The notes: generated by a model from the sequence alone, not told the origin. Counted from the first letter of the stretch, positions 53,282 through 62,990 are shown. The stretch is DNA of 64,000 nucleotides from Streptomyces sp. NBS 14/10 (GCF_002224125.1 NZ_NCSM01000058.1:59459-123458), one strand, 5' to 3'. Made by a program: numbers and translations.

Positions 53282-53382
53282 GGTCCCCCGACGGTAGGCG
53301 GTGCGGGTCGAGGGGGACTCGAGTCGCGGCGAGCACGATGGCGGCGCTGTCAGATGATGTCGACTGCCGTGAGGAGACGCCG

Positions 53383-54510
53383 ATGGTGTCGCAGGCTGCC
53401 GGGGTTTCGCGGACTGCCGGGGTGTCGGTCGCTGCCGGGGTGTCGGTCGTCGTGCTCGGGGGCACCGGCTCGCTCGGGCGCCACATCAGCGAGGTGTTCG
53501 AGGCCGAGGGCGCGCGGGTGCTCACCGTCTCCCGCGCCACGGTCGGCCGACACGCGGATGGCCGGGGCGGGTGCCACATCTGCCTGGACCTGACCGGCAC
53601 CTCGCCCGCGCGCCTCGCCGGGGTGCTGGCCGGGGCGGGGGCGGACATCGTCGTCAACGCCGCCGGGCTGGCCTGGGGCGGTGGTGAGGAGGAGCTGGGG
53701 GCGGCCAACGCCGGGCTGGTGCGCGGTCTTGTGGAGGCGGTCTCCGGTCTTGCGCACCGGCCCCGGCTGATCCAGCTGGGCACGGTCCACGAGTACGGCC
53801 CGGTGGCGCCGGGCACGGCGATCACCGAGGGGCTGCCCCCCGCGCCGGTGTCCGCGTACGGGCGTACGAAGCTGCTCGGAGCGGAGGCGATGCTGCGCGC
53901 GGCGCGCGGTGGCGCGGTGGACGGGACGGTACTGCGGATCGCCAACGTCTACGGCCCCGGCGCGCCCCGCACCAGCCTGCTGGGCACGGTCGCCCACCAC
54001 CTGGCCGAGACGGCGCGCGGCCGGTCGGCGGAGGGCGCGCTGCGGCTGGCGCCGCTGACCGCGCGGCGGGACTTCGTGGACATCAGGGACGTCGGGCAGG
54101 CCGTACTGGCCGCGGCGGTCGCGCCGAGGGTGGCGCGGACCGGTGCCTGGATCGTCAACGTCGGCTCGGGGCGGGCGAGGCCGGTGCGTGAGCTGGTCGA
54201 CCGGATGATCGAGCTCAGCGGGGTCGAGGCGCCGGCGGTGGAGCGGGCGGGCAGCCGCCCCGAGAGCCCCGGCAGCCGCGGCGGCCTGAGCGGCCCGGGA
54301 GACCCGGGAAGTCCGGGGCCGGCCGGGAGCGGCGCCGACTGGCAGCTGCTGGACATCTCCGCCGCGCGCCGGCTGCTGGGCTGGCGGCCGAGGTACCGCG
54401 CCGACCGCTCGCTGCGGGACCAGCTGACCGCCGCGGGGCTGCCGCCCGACCGGGTGTCGAGAGCGGTTCGAGCCGGGGGCGGAAGTGTCCGGTCCGTACG
54501 GAACGGATGA
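53383..54510 (+). CDS. NAD-dependent NDP-hexose 4-ketoreductase/epimerase
   Basis: A 375-residue extended SDR: VVVLGGTGSLGRHI, LIQLGTVHEYGP and YGRTKLLG. Similar to 4-ketoreductases of deoxysugar clusters (UrdZ3/LanZ3/EryBIV group). ATG 53383 follows GAGGAGACGCCG. The N-terminus has AGVS repeats from short DNA repeats, and residues about 285-325 are a Gly/Pro/Ser-rich insert. Starts the last plus-strand sugar operon. Confidence 0.82.
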   Translation: MVSQAAGVSRTAGVSVAAGVSVVVLGGTGSLGRHISEVFEAEGARVLTVSRATVGRHADGRGGCHICLDLTGTSPARLAGVLAGAGADIVVNAAGLAWGGGEEELGAANAGLVRGLVEAVSGLAHRPRLIQLGTVHEYGPVAPGTAITEGLPPAPVSAYGRTKLLGAEAMLRAARGGAVDGTVLRIANVYGPGAPRTSLLGTVAHHLAETARGRSAEGALRLAPLTARRDFVDIRDVGQAVLAAAVAPRVARTGAWIVNVGSGRARPVRELVDRMIELSGVEAPAVERAGSRPESPGSRGGLSGPGDPGSPGPAGSGADWQLLDISAARRLLGWRPRYRADRSLRDQLTAAGLPPDRVSRAVRAGGGSVRSVRNG

Positions 54511-54568
54511 CGGATGACGGCACAGCGGTGACCGGCGGTGAGCGGTTATGGATGGGAAGGACATGGCG

Positions 54569-55963
54569 ATGAGCGACCACAGGGCGCTTGTTCTCGATGA
54601 GGTCCGCAAGTACCACCAGGAGCGGGAGCAGCGGGAGCCCCGCCGGGCGTTCGTCCCCGGAGTCACCGAGATCTGGCCGTCCGGCGCGGTGCTGGACGAG
54701 GACGACCGGGTGTCGCTGGTGGAGGCCGCCCTGGAGATGCGGATCGCCGCGGGGCGCAGCTCGCGCAAGTTCGAGTCCGCGTTCGCCCGCAAACTGGGGC
54801 TGCGCAAGGCGCATCTGACGAACTCGGGCTCCTCGGCCAATCTGCTGGCCGTCGCCGCGCTGACCTCACCGCAGCTGGAGGACCGGCGGCTGCGGCCGGG
54901 CGACGAGGTGATCACCGTCGCGGCCGGCTTCCCCACCACCGTCAATCCGATCCTGCAGAACGGCCTGGTGCCGGTCTTCGTCGATGTCGACCTCGGCACG
55001 TACAACACCACCGTCGAACGGGTCGCCGCCGCCATCGGCCCGCGCACCCGCGCCATCGCGGTCGCCCATGCGCTGGGCAATCCGTTCCCCGCGACCGAGC
55101 TGGCCGAACTCGCCGAGCGGCACGAGCTGTTCCTCATCGAGGACAACTGCGATGCGGTGGGCTCCCGCTACGACGGCCGGCTCACCGGCACCTTCGGCGA
55201 TCTGACCACCGTGAGCTTCTATCCCGCGCACCACATCACGATGGGGGAGGGCGGCTGTGTGCTGACCTCGAACCTGGCGCTGGCGCGGATCGTGGAGTCG
55301 CTGCGGGACTGGGGCCGGGACTGCTGGTGCGAGCCGGGCGAGTCCAACAAGTGCCTCAAGCGCTTCGACTACCAGATGGGGACGCTGCCCGCAGGCTACG
55401 ACCACAAGTACATCTTCTCCCACGTCGGTTACAACCTGAAGGCCACCGATCTGCAGGCGGCGCTGGGGCTGACCCAGCTGGCCAAGCTCGACGACTTCGG
55501 CGCGGCGCGGCGCCGCAACTGGCGGCGGCTGCGCGAGGGCCTGGACGGTGTGCCGCATCTGCTGCTGCCCGAGGCCACCCCGCGCTCCGACCCCAGCTGG
55601 TTCGGGTTCGTCATCACGGTGGCGCCTGACGCCCCGTTCGGCCGCGCCGAGCTGGTGGACTTCCTGGAGTCCCGGCGGATCGGCACCCGCCTGCTGTTCG
55701 CGGGCAACCTCACCCGCCACCCGGCGTACATCGGGCTGCCGCACCGGGTGTCCGGGGACCTCCGCAACAGCGATCTGATCACCGAGCGGACCTTCTGGGT
55801 CGGGGTCTATCCCGGTCTGACCGAGGAGATGCTGGACTACGTCGCCGCGTCCATCCGCGAGTTCGTGGCGACCCGCGGGGCGCGGGGCGTGGGGCAGGCG
55901 CCGCGGACTCAACCGGCGCCCGGACACGAGTCGGCGCCGGGACAGCGGGCGGCCACGGCGTGA
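54569..55963 (+). CDS. NDP-4-keto-6-deoxyhexose 3,4-dehydratase (PLP, ColD/RfbH/UrdQ-like)
   Basis: A 464-residue PLP/PMP protein of the DegT family. The aminotransferase Lys is replaced by His221 ([14 protein letters not shown]), the mark of dehydratases that remove the C-3 hydroxyl instead of adding an amine. It contributes 3-deoxygenation and so 2,3,6-trideoxyhexoses. ATG 54569 has GGAAGGA at proper spacing; two upstream Met codons (54548, 54563) are open. These enzymes usually need a flavin/iron-sulfur reductase partner, not seen nearby. Confidence 0.9.
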   Translation: MSDHRALVLDEVRKYHQEREQREPRRAFVPGVTEIWPSGAVLDEDDRVSLVEAALEMRIAAGRSSRKFESAFARKLGLRKAHLTNSGSSANLLAVAALTSPQLEDRRLRPGDEVITVAAGFPTTVNPILQNGLVPVFVDVDLGTYNTTVERVAAAIGPRTRAIAVAHALGNPFPATELAELAERHELFLIEDNCDAVGSRYDGRLTGTFGDLTTVSFYPAHHITMGEGGCVLTSNLALARIVESLRDWGRDCWCEPGESNKCLKRFDYQMGTLPAGYDHKYIFSHVGYNLKATDLQAALGLTQLAKLDDFGAARRRNWRRLREGLDGVPHLLLPEATPRSDPSWFGFVITVAPDAPFGRAELVDFLESRRIGTRLLFAGNLTRHPAYIGLPHRVSGDLRNSDLITERTFWVGVYPGLTEEMLDYVAASIREFVATRGARGVGQAPRTQPAPGHESAPGQRAATA

Positions 55964-56730
55964 TGGACCTCGGCCTGGAGGGACGTACGGTCCTGGTCAC
56001 CGGCGCCACCGGCGGCATCGGACGGGCCACCGCGCGCGCCTTCGCCGCGCAGGGCGCGCGGGTGGCGGTGGCCTACCGCCATCAGCGCGAGGCGGCCGAG
56101 GCGTTCGCCGCCGAGCTGTGCGGGGCGGCCGGCCAGGGGCAGGCGTTCGCCGTGCCGTACGCGCTGGACGACCCCGCCTCGCCGCGCTGGGTGGTCGCCG
56201 CGGTGGAGCGGCGCTGGGGGAGCCTGGACGTACTGGTGGCGAACGCGTGGCGGTGGGGGGTGCGGCGCGGGCCGCGCGAGCGGTTCGAGGACGTACCGGA
56301 AGAGGAGTGGCTGCCGATCGTCTCCGACAACCTGGCCCCCGCCATCCGTACGGTCCAGTGCGCCGTCGCCGGGATGCGCGAGCGCGGCTGGGGCCGGATC
56401 GCCCTGGTCTCCTCGCACAACGCGCTGGACGGCGCCCGCGGCCAGGAGTTCTACGGCGCGGCGAAGGCCGGGCTGCACGGTCTGGCCCGCAGCCTGATGT
56501 GGGACCTGGGCGGTGACGGGGTGCTGGTCAACGTCGTATGCCCGGGGCTGACCTCGACCGAGCGGGTGCTCGCGGGGCTGCCGGGCGCGGTCCGGGAGCG
56601 GGAGCTCGCCGCCACCCCCACCGGGCGGCTGAGCACGCCCGAGGACATCGCGCGGACGCTGTTGTTCCTGTGCTCGGCGGCCAACGGCAACATCACCGGC
56701 GAGGTGTTGACGGTGTCCGGCGGGCGGTGA
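55963..56730 (+). CDS. SDR family ketoreductase
   Basis: A 255-residue SDR with TGATGGIG, VANAW, YGAAKAGLHG and PGLTSTERV. ATG 55963 in a TGATG overlap (GTG 55960 also open). Located in the sugar operon between the 3,4-dehydratase and a glycosyltransferase; it may reduce a keto group of a sugar or of the aglycone. Function beyond the family not certain. Confidence 0.75.
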   Translation: MDLGLEGRTVLVTGATGGIGRATARAFAAQGARVAVAYRHQREAAEAFAAELCGAAGQGQAFAVPYALDDPASPRWVVAAVERRWGSLDVLVANAWRWGVRRGPRERFEDVPEEEWLPIVSDNLAPAIRTVQCAVAGMRERGWGRIALVSSHNALDGARGQEFYGAAKAGLHGLARSLMWDLGGDGVLVNVVCPGLTSTERVLAGLPGAVRERELAATPTGRLSTPEDIARTLLFLCSAANGNITGEVLTVSGGR

Positions 56731-56777
56731 GCGCGCCCCCACAGGCCATCGCTCTCTCGAACTTCCGGAGGAGTCCC

Positions 56778-57944
56778 GTGCGTGTTCTGTTCACCACCTG
56801 GTCCTCGGGCGGGCATCTCGCCCCGATGGTGCCGCTCGCGCGGGCGTTCCTGGCGGCCGGCCACCAGGTGCGGGTCGCGGTGCCGTCCGGCTGCGCGGCG
56901 GCCGTCGCCCACGCCGGTCTGGTCCCCGTCCCGGTCGGCCCGCTGCCCAAGGCGTCCGGGGCCGCGGGCGCGGTGCCCCGCCGGATCGGAAACTGGCCCG
57001 CGGACTGGCCGGTGCGGCCCGCCGGGCTCGGCGCGGAGGAGCGCGGCATGCTGCGCGCGCTCGGCGAGAAACAGGTGCGGATCGCCGAGGCGATGGCCCA
57101 GGGCCTGGTGGCCTTCGCCCGCTGCTGGCAGCCCGGCCTGGTGGTGCACGACGCGAGCGCGTACGCGGGCACGGTGGCCGCGGCGGTGCTGGGGGTGCCC
57201 GCGGTCGGCCAGATGTGGGGGAGCGCGGCCGTACTCCGGCTGGACCGGCAGGATCTGCACGGACCGCCGCTGCCCGGCTACGCCCGTCTGATGCGGCGTT
57301 ACGGCGTGGACCCGGCGTACGAGCCCGGCCTGTGGCTCGACCCGTGCCCGCCCGGCCTGGCCCTGCCCTCGTCGGCGCGGCGGATGGCGGTGCGCTTCGT
57401 ACCGGACGGGCAGGACGAGCCGCACGGGCCGCACGAGCCGGACGGGCAGGACGGAGCGACTGAGCAGGGCAAGGCCGCGTATCGGGTCTGTGTCGCCTGG
57501 GACGACCCCGGCGGTCCGCCGAAGCCCGTACGCGCCACCCTGCGGCACGCCGAGACGCGCGGCGCGGAAGTGGTGTTGTGGCCAGGCCCGGGAGGCGCGG
57601 CCGGGCCGCCGTACCGGCTCCCGGCGGGCTGTCGGGCGGTGCTCCACCAGGGCGGCGGTACGGCCGTGGTGGCCGCCGCCGCGGCGGGGGTGCCGCAGCT
57701 GATCGTCGCGCCGCGCCCGGAGCAGCAGCTCAACGGGGCGCGGCTCGCCCTCGTGGGCGCCGGGCGGCTGGCGCCGGTGGACGCGTCGCCCGCCCGCCTC
57801 TTCGCCGAGCTGTCGGCGCTGCTGGAACAGCCCTCGTACGCCGCCGCCGCGCGCGAACTGCGCGCCGAGGTGCTGTCGATGCCGGGCCCGGACGAGGCGG
57901 TGACCAGGCTTGTAAGCCCGGCGCAAGCGTCACATGCACCATAG
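56778..57944 (+). CDS. Glycosyltransferase-like protein with altered donor motif (antibiotic type 6)
   Basis: A 388-residue GT-B protein (VRVLFTTWSSGGHLAPM). GTG 56778 with GGAGGAG upstream. The usual donor motif HHGGSGT is HQGGGT (residues about 290-295), and the interdomain part is replaced by an acidic/His-rich linker (EPHGPHEPDG). It could be a working transferase of different donor preference or a partner for another transferase. Confidence in fold is high, in activity low. Confidence 0.75.
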   Translation: MRVLFTTWSSGGHLAPMVPLARAFLAAGHQVRVAVPSGCAAAVAHAGLVPVPVGPLPKASGAAGAVPRRIGNWPADWPVRPAGLGAEERGMLRALGEKQVRIAEAMAQGLVAFARCWQPGLVVHDASAYAGTVAAAVLGVPAVGQMWGSAAVLRLDRQDLHGPPLPGYARLMRRYGVDPAYEPGLWLDPCPPGLALPSSARRMAVRFVPDGQDEPHGPHEPDGQDGATEQGKAAYRVCVAWDDPGGPPKPVRATLRHAETRGAEVVLWPGPGGAAGPPYRLPAGCRAVLHQGGGTAVVAAAAAGVPQLIVAPRPEQQLNGARLALVGAGRLAPVDASPARLFAELSALLEQPSYAAAARELRAEVLSMPGPDEAVTRLVSPAQASHAP

Positions 57945-58025
57945 GCACACGACACCAGGCCATATCCAGGCCACACCGGCACCGCCGACCCGAACCCATG
58001 TATCCCCAGCCCGAGGAGCAGCCCC

Positions 58026-59459
58026 GTGTCGACCACCAGCCTGCCGACCCGCCCCGTACTGCGGCCCCGGGAGGACCCCGGGCTGCCCGCCCGGCTGGCC
58101 CGGTCGGCCGCCGCGAACCAGGGGGTCCAGCTGCGCACCGAGGACTTCGGCGGCTGGCTCGCCGACCGCGGGCGCGCGCATGACTTCAGCGTGGACCGCA
58201 TCGCGTTCGCCGAGCTCGACGGCTGGTCGTTCGAGTCAGGCACCGGCAATCTGGTGCACCGCAGCGGGCGCTTCTTCACCGTGGAGGGGCTGTCCGCCGC
58301 CACCGACGAGGGCCCGTACCGCGGCTGGCAGCAGCCGATCATCGTCCAGCCCGAGGTGGGCATTCTCGGCATCCTGGCCAAGGAGTTCGACGGGGTGCTG
58401 CACTTCCTCATGCAGGCCAAGATGGAGCCGGGCAACCCCAATCTGCTCCAGCTGTCGCCCACCGTGCAGGCCACCCGCTCCAACTACACCAAGGTGCACA
58501 AGGGCCTGGACGTGAAGTATCTGGACTACTTCGTCACGCCCGGGCGTGGTCAGGTGCTGGCCGACGCCCTCCAGTCCGAACACGGCTCGTGGTTCTACCG
58601 CAAGAGCAACCGCAACATGATCGTCGAGGCGCTGGACGACGTCCCGCTGTACGACGACTTCTGCTGGCTGACCCTGGGCCAGATCAATGAACTGCTCCAC
58701 CAGGACCTGGTCATCAACATGGACGCGCGCACGGTGCTGTCCTGCATGCCGGAGTACGGACAGCAGTTCGGGACCGAGCACGGGCCGAGCGCCGGGGAGC
58801 GCGCGCTGCACACCGACGCCGAGCTGCGGTCCTGGTTCACCGGCGAGCGCTCCCGGCGCGAACTGCGGGTCGAGCGCGTCCCGCTGGCCTCCGTCCCCGG
58901 CTGGGTGCGCGGTGAGCGGTCCGTCGACCATGAGGAGGGCCGGTACTTCAAGGTGGTGGCGGTGTCGGTGCGGGCCGCCAGCCGCGAGGTGAGCAGATGG
59001 ACCCAGCCGCTGTTCGAGCCGGTGGGGGCCGGGGTCACGGCGTTCGTGGCGCGGCGGATCGGTGGGGTGCTGCATGTGCTCGCGCACGCACGCGTCGAGG
59101 GCGGCTTCCTCGACACGGTCGAGCTCGGCCCCACCGTCCAGTGCACTCCAGGGAACTGGGACCACCTCCCGGCCGCTGACCGGCCGCCCTTCCTCGACCT
59201 GGTCCTCGAGGCCAGCGGCGCCCGCGGCGGCCGGGTGCGGTACGAGGCGGTGCACTCGGAGGAGGGCGGACGATTCCTGAACGCGGACAGCCGCACCCTG
59301 GTCGTGGAGTGTGACGACGCCCCGCTCGACCCGCCGCCGGGATACCGCTGGGTCACCCCGGCCCAGCTGCGCTCGCTGGTCCGGCACGGCCACTACGTCA
59401 ACGTCCAGGCGCGTACGCTGCTGGCCTGCTTGGGAGCGATGGGAGGGGACGGCCGATGA
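58026..59459 (+). CDS. NDP-4-keto-6-deoxyhexose 2,3-dehydratase
   Basis: A 477-residue protein of two homologous halves (about 15-230 and 250-470; each carries AKMEPGNPNLLQLSPTVQ/ARVEGGFLDTVELGPTVQ). This is the EvaA/UrdS/MtmV family that removes the C-2 hydroxyl. It acts after the 4,6-dehydratase and before the 3-ketoreductase encoded directly downstream. GTG 58026. Stop overlaps the next ATG (ATGA). Confidence 0.93.
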   Translation: MSTTSLPTRPVLRPREDPGLPARLARSAAANQGVQLRTEDFGGWLADRGRAHDFSVDRIAFAELDGWSFESGTGNLVHRSGRFFTVEGLSAATDEGPYRGWQQPIIVQPEVGILGILAKEFDGVLHFLMQAKMEPGNPNLLQLSPTVQATRSNYTKVHKGLDVKYLDYFVTPGRGQVLADALQSEHGSWFYRKSNRNMIVEALDDVPLYDDFCWLTLGQINELLHQDLVINMDARTVLSCMPEYGQQFGTEHGPSAGERALHTDAELRSWFTGERSRRELRVERVPLASVPGWVRGERSVDHEEGRYFKVVAVSVRAASREVSRWTQPLFEPVGAGVTAFVARRIGGVLHVLAHARVEGGFLDTVELGPTVQCTPGNWDHLPAADRPPFLDLVLEASGARGGRVRYEAVHSEEGGRFLNADSRTLVVECDDAPLDPPPGYRWVTPAQLRSLVRHGHYVNVQARTLLACLGAMGGDGR

Positions 59460-60481
59460 GCGACGCCGGACTGCGCGTCGGGGTGCTGGGCTGTGCCGGT
59501 TTCGCACGCCGTCGGATGCTGCCGGCCATGGTGGCCGCGCCGGGTGCCGAGGTCGTGGCGGTGGCCAGCCGGGACGCGGCCAAGGCCGTGGAGACGGCGC
59601 GGACGTACGGCTGCCGCCCGGTGACCGGGTACGCGGAGCTGCTGGCGCTTGAGGAGGTGGAGGCGGTGTACGTACCGCTGCCCGCCGCCCTGCACGCGCC
59701 GTGGGTGGAGGCGGCGCTGCGCGCGGGCAAGCATGTGCTGGCCGAGAAGCCGCTCACCACCGACCGGGCGCGCACCGCCGAGTTGCTGGCCCTGGCCCGT
59801 GAGCTGGACCTGGTGCTGATGGAGAACGTGATGTTCGTCCACCACGGCCAGCACGAGGCCGTGCGCAAGGCGCTCGCCGAGGGCGCGATCGGCGAACTGC
59901 GCGCGATGCACGCGGCGTTCGCCATCCCCCGGCTCCAGGACACGGACATCCGCTACGACCCCGGCCTGGGCGGCGGCGCGCTGTGGGACGTCGGCGTCTA
60001 TCCGGTGCGCGCGGCACTGCACTTCCTGGGCCCCGAGCTGCGGGTCGCGGGCGCGGTGCTCACCCAGGGCGAGGGACGGCGGGTCGAGACCTCCGGGGCC
60101 GCCGTGCTGCACACCCCCGAGGGGGTCACCGCCCAGCTGACCTTCGGACTCGACCACCCCTATGTGGCGAGCTACGAGCTGTGGGGCACCGGGGGACGGC
60201 TGAGCGTGGAGCGTGCCTACACCCCGCCCGCCGACTTCGAGCCCCAGGTCCGGCTGCGCCGCGCGGACGGCGACCAGGAGCTGCCGGTGGCCCCCGACGA
60301 CCAGGTGGCGAACACCCTGGCCGCCTTCGTACGGGCCGTCCGGGACGCCCAGGGCGGCGGGGAGGCGCGGGACGGCCGGGCCGACGTGCTGCGCCAGGCG
60401 GAACTGCTGGAGGAGATCCGGGAGGCGGCGGGGTTGGCGGCCTCAGACCTGGGCGTCAGCCGCGAGGACGGTGAACGCTGA
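59456..60481 (+). CDS. NDP-hexose 3-ketoreductase (Gfo/Idh/MocA family)
   Basis: A 341-residue NADPH oxidoreductase of the UrdT/LanT/EvaE-like group. Rossmann GVLGCAGFARR, catalytic EKP in AEKPLTTD, then the C-terminal beta-sheet domain. It reduces the 3-keto product of the 2,3-dehydratase. Last gene of the sugar operon; its 3' end overlaps the convergent DUF397 gene by 39 nt, which marks the cluster edge. Confidence 0.9.
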   Translation: MSDAGLRVGVLGCAGFARRRMLPAMVAAPGAEVVAVASRDAAKAVETARTYGCRPVTGYAELLALEEVEAVYVPLPAALHAPWVEAALRAGKHVLAEKPLTTDRARTAELLALARELDLVLMENVMFVHHGQHEAVRKALAEGAIGELRAMHAAFAIPRLQDTDIRYDPGLGGGALWDVGVYPVRAALHFLGPELRVAGAVLTQGEGRRVETSGAAVLHTPEGVTAQLTFGLDHPYVASYELWGTGGRLSVERAYTPPADFEPQVRLRRADGDQELPVAPDDQVANTLAAFVRAVRDAQGGGEARDGRADVLRQAELLEEIREAAGLAASDLGVSREDGER

Positions 60482-60634
60482 CCAGGCTTCGCGAGACACC
60501 ACGAGCGAGCCTATCTGTGTGTCCTTGGAGTCCCGGACGTGGACCACGTCCGGGCGGATGGCGACCTCGACGCAGTTGCCGCCCCCACCGCCGCTGTAGC
60601 TGCTCTTGAACCAGTCCAGTTCAGTGGTGCTCAT
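60443..60634 (-). CDS. DUF397 domain protein
   Basis: A 63-residue protein with FKSSYSGGGGGNCVEVA and VRDSKD, the DUF397 pattern. Such small proteins are often encoded next to XRE regulators in Streptomyces and may act as their partner. ATG 60634 overlaps the XRE stop by 4 nt, so they form an operon. Confidence 0.9.
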   Translation of the reverse strand: MSTTELDWFKSSYSGGGGGNCVEVAIRPDVVHVRDSKDTQIGSLVVSREAWSAFTVLAADAQV

Positions 60635-61473
60635 AGCGCTCCTCGCATCTGCTCGATCAGGCTCGTAGTGGCCTGACGACCCAGAGCCTGTGAGCGCATC
60701 TTGCCATAGCGCTGAAGCATGGCACTGACGGATTTCGGGTCGGTGATCAGCATGCTGGCGTCATGCGCTTCTACGTAGCCGACCCAACGGTTGTCCGCGG
60801 TTTCGGCAAGGTACATCGGCCCCTCGAAACCGGAATGGTCCTCCTGCCGCAGAGGCATGACCTGGATCTCCACGTTGCGGTGGCACCCCTGCTCCAGCAG
60901 GTGGTCGTACAGAGCCTTGGTGACGTCAACGCCGCCGAACCGGCGCTCCAGTAGGGCCTGTTCGATGATGAAGGAGAACGTGGTGTTCGGGCGCTCAGTA
61001 AGGAGTTGCTGCCTCGCCAGGCGAGCAGCCACTTGGTTCTCGAACTGCTCCTCTGTGAGTGGAGGAAGGCGGCGTTCGAAGATCTCTCGGATGTACGGCT
61101 CGGGCTGCAACAGTCCTGGTACGACGCTCGATTCGTACGCATACAGCGACACCGCCTCCTCCTCGATCCCCGCCCACTGCTGGAACCACGACGCCAGCCC
61201 CGCCTTGCGCGTCAGGCTGCGAGCCGCAGCCGCCAGGACGCGGGCGGCCGTCGCGCCCAGGACCCCCTCTGACCGATCGATGAGGTCCCTCGGCGGGAAC
61301 CGCCTCCCCTGCTCGATCTTGGCGATGTAGGGCGCTGAGTACCGCACCTGTGGTGCGAACTCTTCCTGCGTCAGCCTCGCCTCCTCGCGCAACGCCTTCA
61401 AAACCGCGCCAAAGGTCTTGAGACTGTCCGACATCTCAGGTTCGCTGGTGTTGCCGCCGTTGTCCGCCGCCAT
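60631..61473 (-). CDS. XRE-family regulator with DUF5753 domain
   Basis: A 280-residue regulator. HTH_31 helix-turn-helix (about 20-75; LTQEEFAPQVRYSAPYIAKIEQG) followed by a DUF5753 domain (about 95-275; VPGLLQPEPYIRE). Such proteins pair with DUF397 and ATP-binding proteins in Streptomyces development and antibiotic control. ATG 61473 with AGGAGG upstream; the longer frame from 61539 is less likely. Confidence 0.88.
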   Translation of the reverse strand: MAADNGGNTSEPEMSDSLKTFGAVLKALREEARLTQEEFAPQVRYSAPYIAKIEQGRRFPPRDLIDRSEGVLGATAARVLAAAARSLTRKAGLASWFQQWAGIEEEAVSLYAYESSVVPGLLQPEPYIREIFERRLPPLTEEQFENQVAARLARQQLLTERPNTTFSFIIEQALLERRFGGVDVTKALYDHLLEQGCHRNVEIQVMPLRQEDHSGFEGPMYLAETADNRWVGYVEAHDASMLITDPKSVSAMLQRYGKMRSQALGRQATTSLIEQMRGAL

Positions 61474-61629
61474 CGCCGCGTCGCCTCCTGTGTACCCCCG
61501 CGCCGTTCCGATCAACTCCTCATACTCACCGAAAGTCACTGACCCAGTCCACGGCGTGAACTAATACAGACCGCTCTGGGTGGGTGTCATGCCTGTGTAG
61601 CGACGCCCCATCGCCACAACGCTTCCGTC

Positions 61630-62118
61630 ATGACAGCTCCACGGGCCCAAGTGCCTGTCACCGTACGCACGTTCGCTCAACGTTTCTCCGCCACCCGCCG
61701 TGGCGCCCGGCTGGCCCGGCTCCTGGCCGCGCATCAGCTCGCCGCGTGGGGGGTTCCCCGGGGCAGTAGCGGCTTCGATGCCTCTGCACTGGTGGTCGCC
61801 GAGTTGGCCGCCAATGCCGTGGTGCACGGCCTCGTCCCGGGGCGGGACTTCGCGCTGCTGCTCCGGCACGACGACGAGACCGGCGTCGTACGCATCGAGG
61901 TGTCGGACACGCACGACAGCCAGCCCGCACGGGTCGTGCCCGATCGGGACGACGAGCACGGCAGGGGCCTGCTTCTGGTCGATGCGTTCGCCGACCGCTG
62001 GGGTGTGCGGGAACGCCAAGGACCGGGGAAAACGGTGTGGGCCGACGTAACCGCGCCTCGTCAGCGCGATGAGCCGACGACCCACGGCACGGGGGCGCTC
62101 GTGGATCGGTCACGCTGA
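61630..62118 (+). CDS. ATP-binding protein (HATPase_c, anti-sigma factor-like)
   Basis: A 162-residue GHKL kinase-like protein: N-box ELAANAVVHG, G boxes VSDTHDSQPAR and HGRGLLLV. Similar to SpoIIAB/RsbW-like regulators that hold sigma or related factors. ATG 61630. Divergent from the XRE gene, and the three genes form the common Streptomyces XRE/DUF397/ATPase module. Confidence 0.85.
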   Translation: MTAPRAQVPVTVRTFAQRFSATRRGARLARLLAAHQLAAWGVPRGSSGFDASALVVAELAANAVVHGLVPGRDFALLLRHDDETGVVRIEVSDTHDSQPARVVPDRDDEHGRGLLLVDAFADRWGVRERQGPGKTVWADVTAPRQRDEPTTHGTGALVDRSR

Positions 62119-62236
62119 GCATCGTCGGCACTTAGCCGGGCGTTAGCGGAGCGGCAGCCCAGCGATAGTGGCCTCGACCAGAGTGGGTGACGTACCGAGG
62201 AGACAGCGACACCAACCACCCCCGGGGGGAACCGAA

Positions 62237-62914
62237 ATGAGCTCCAGCGCCACTGCCCGCACCGCCCGTCGCCGCACCCTGCGCGTCGCCACCGCGGCAC
62301 TCATCGCAGCCGCCGGCCTTTCCCTGACCGCCTGCAACAACTCGGACGACACCGCCTCGAAGCCTGCGGCCGGGGCCAGCAGCGCAGGCTCCTCCTCCGG
62401 AGCGCAGGGCACCGATGCCCAGCCGGACAACGCCAAGTCGGGCTCCGACGACGGCACTTCGTCCCGTGCCGGCTCCGGGAACGGTGCGGCGAAGGGCGGG
62501 GGAAAGAGCAAGTTCTGCCGCACGAGCGACCTGATCATGGAGGCTGTGGACAGCTCGCCCGACGAGAACGTGGGTGAGGTCACCGTTCAGATGACCAACA
62601 AGGGCGCGAAGACCTGCTCGGCGACGGGCTTCGCGGGCGTCGACCTGAAGGACATCGATGGCACGTCCGCTCCTGTCGATCGCGGCGGTGAGCAGCCCCG
62701 CATCACCGACTTGAAGCCCGGTGACACCGCCACCTTCAGCATCTCGTACGAGGTCGACTTCAGTGGCGACAGCCTCGCGTCCCCGACCAACATCATCGTG
62801 ACGCCGCCGAACGAGACCCACAGCGTGTCCCTGGAGTGGCCCGCGGATGCGCTGAAGCTGGCCGGCCCGTACGACGACAAGATCCAGGTCCACCCCGTCG
62901 GCATAGCCAACTGA
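62237..62914 (+). CDS. DUF4232-like lipoprotein
   Basis: A 225-residue exported lipoprotein. A basic N-terminus and hydrophobic stretch lead to the lipobox LTAC near residue 33. A Ser/Gly/Asp-rich linker (about 35-90) precedes a beta-rich DUF4232 domain (about 93-225; VTVQMTNKGAKTCSATGFAG). ATG 62237 follows GGGGGGAACCG; the upstream frame opening is not preferred. Function unknown, on the cell surface. Confidence 0.85.
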   Translation: MSSSATARTARRRTLRVATAALIAAAGLSLTACNNSDDTASKPAAGASSAGSSSGAQGTDAQPDNAKSGSDDGTSSRAGSGNGAAKGGGKSKFCRTSDLIMEAVDSSPDENVGEVTVQMTNKGAKTCSATGFAGVDLKDIDGTSAPVDRGGEQPRITDLKPGDTATFSISYEVDFSGDSLASPTNIIVTPPNETHSVSLEWPADALKLAGPYDDKIQVHPVGIAN

Positions 62915-62951
62915 GTACCGCGAAGTCGGCCCTGTGCGAGACCGACTCTCG

Positions 62952-62990
62952 TTGATCGTGCCGCGGTGATCTCCGCCGCGGCACGATCAA
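62952..62990. terminator. Hairpin terminator after lipoprotein gene
   Basis: A perfect 15-bp stem, ttgatcgtgccgcgg (62952-62966) and ccgcggcacgatcaa (62976-62990), loop 9 nt. It lies 38 nt after the lipoprotein stop. Confidence 0.85.
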
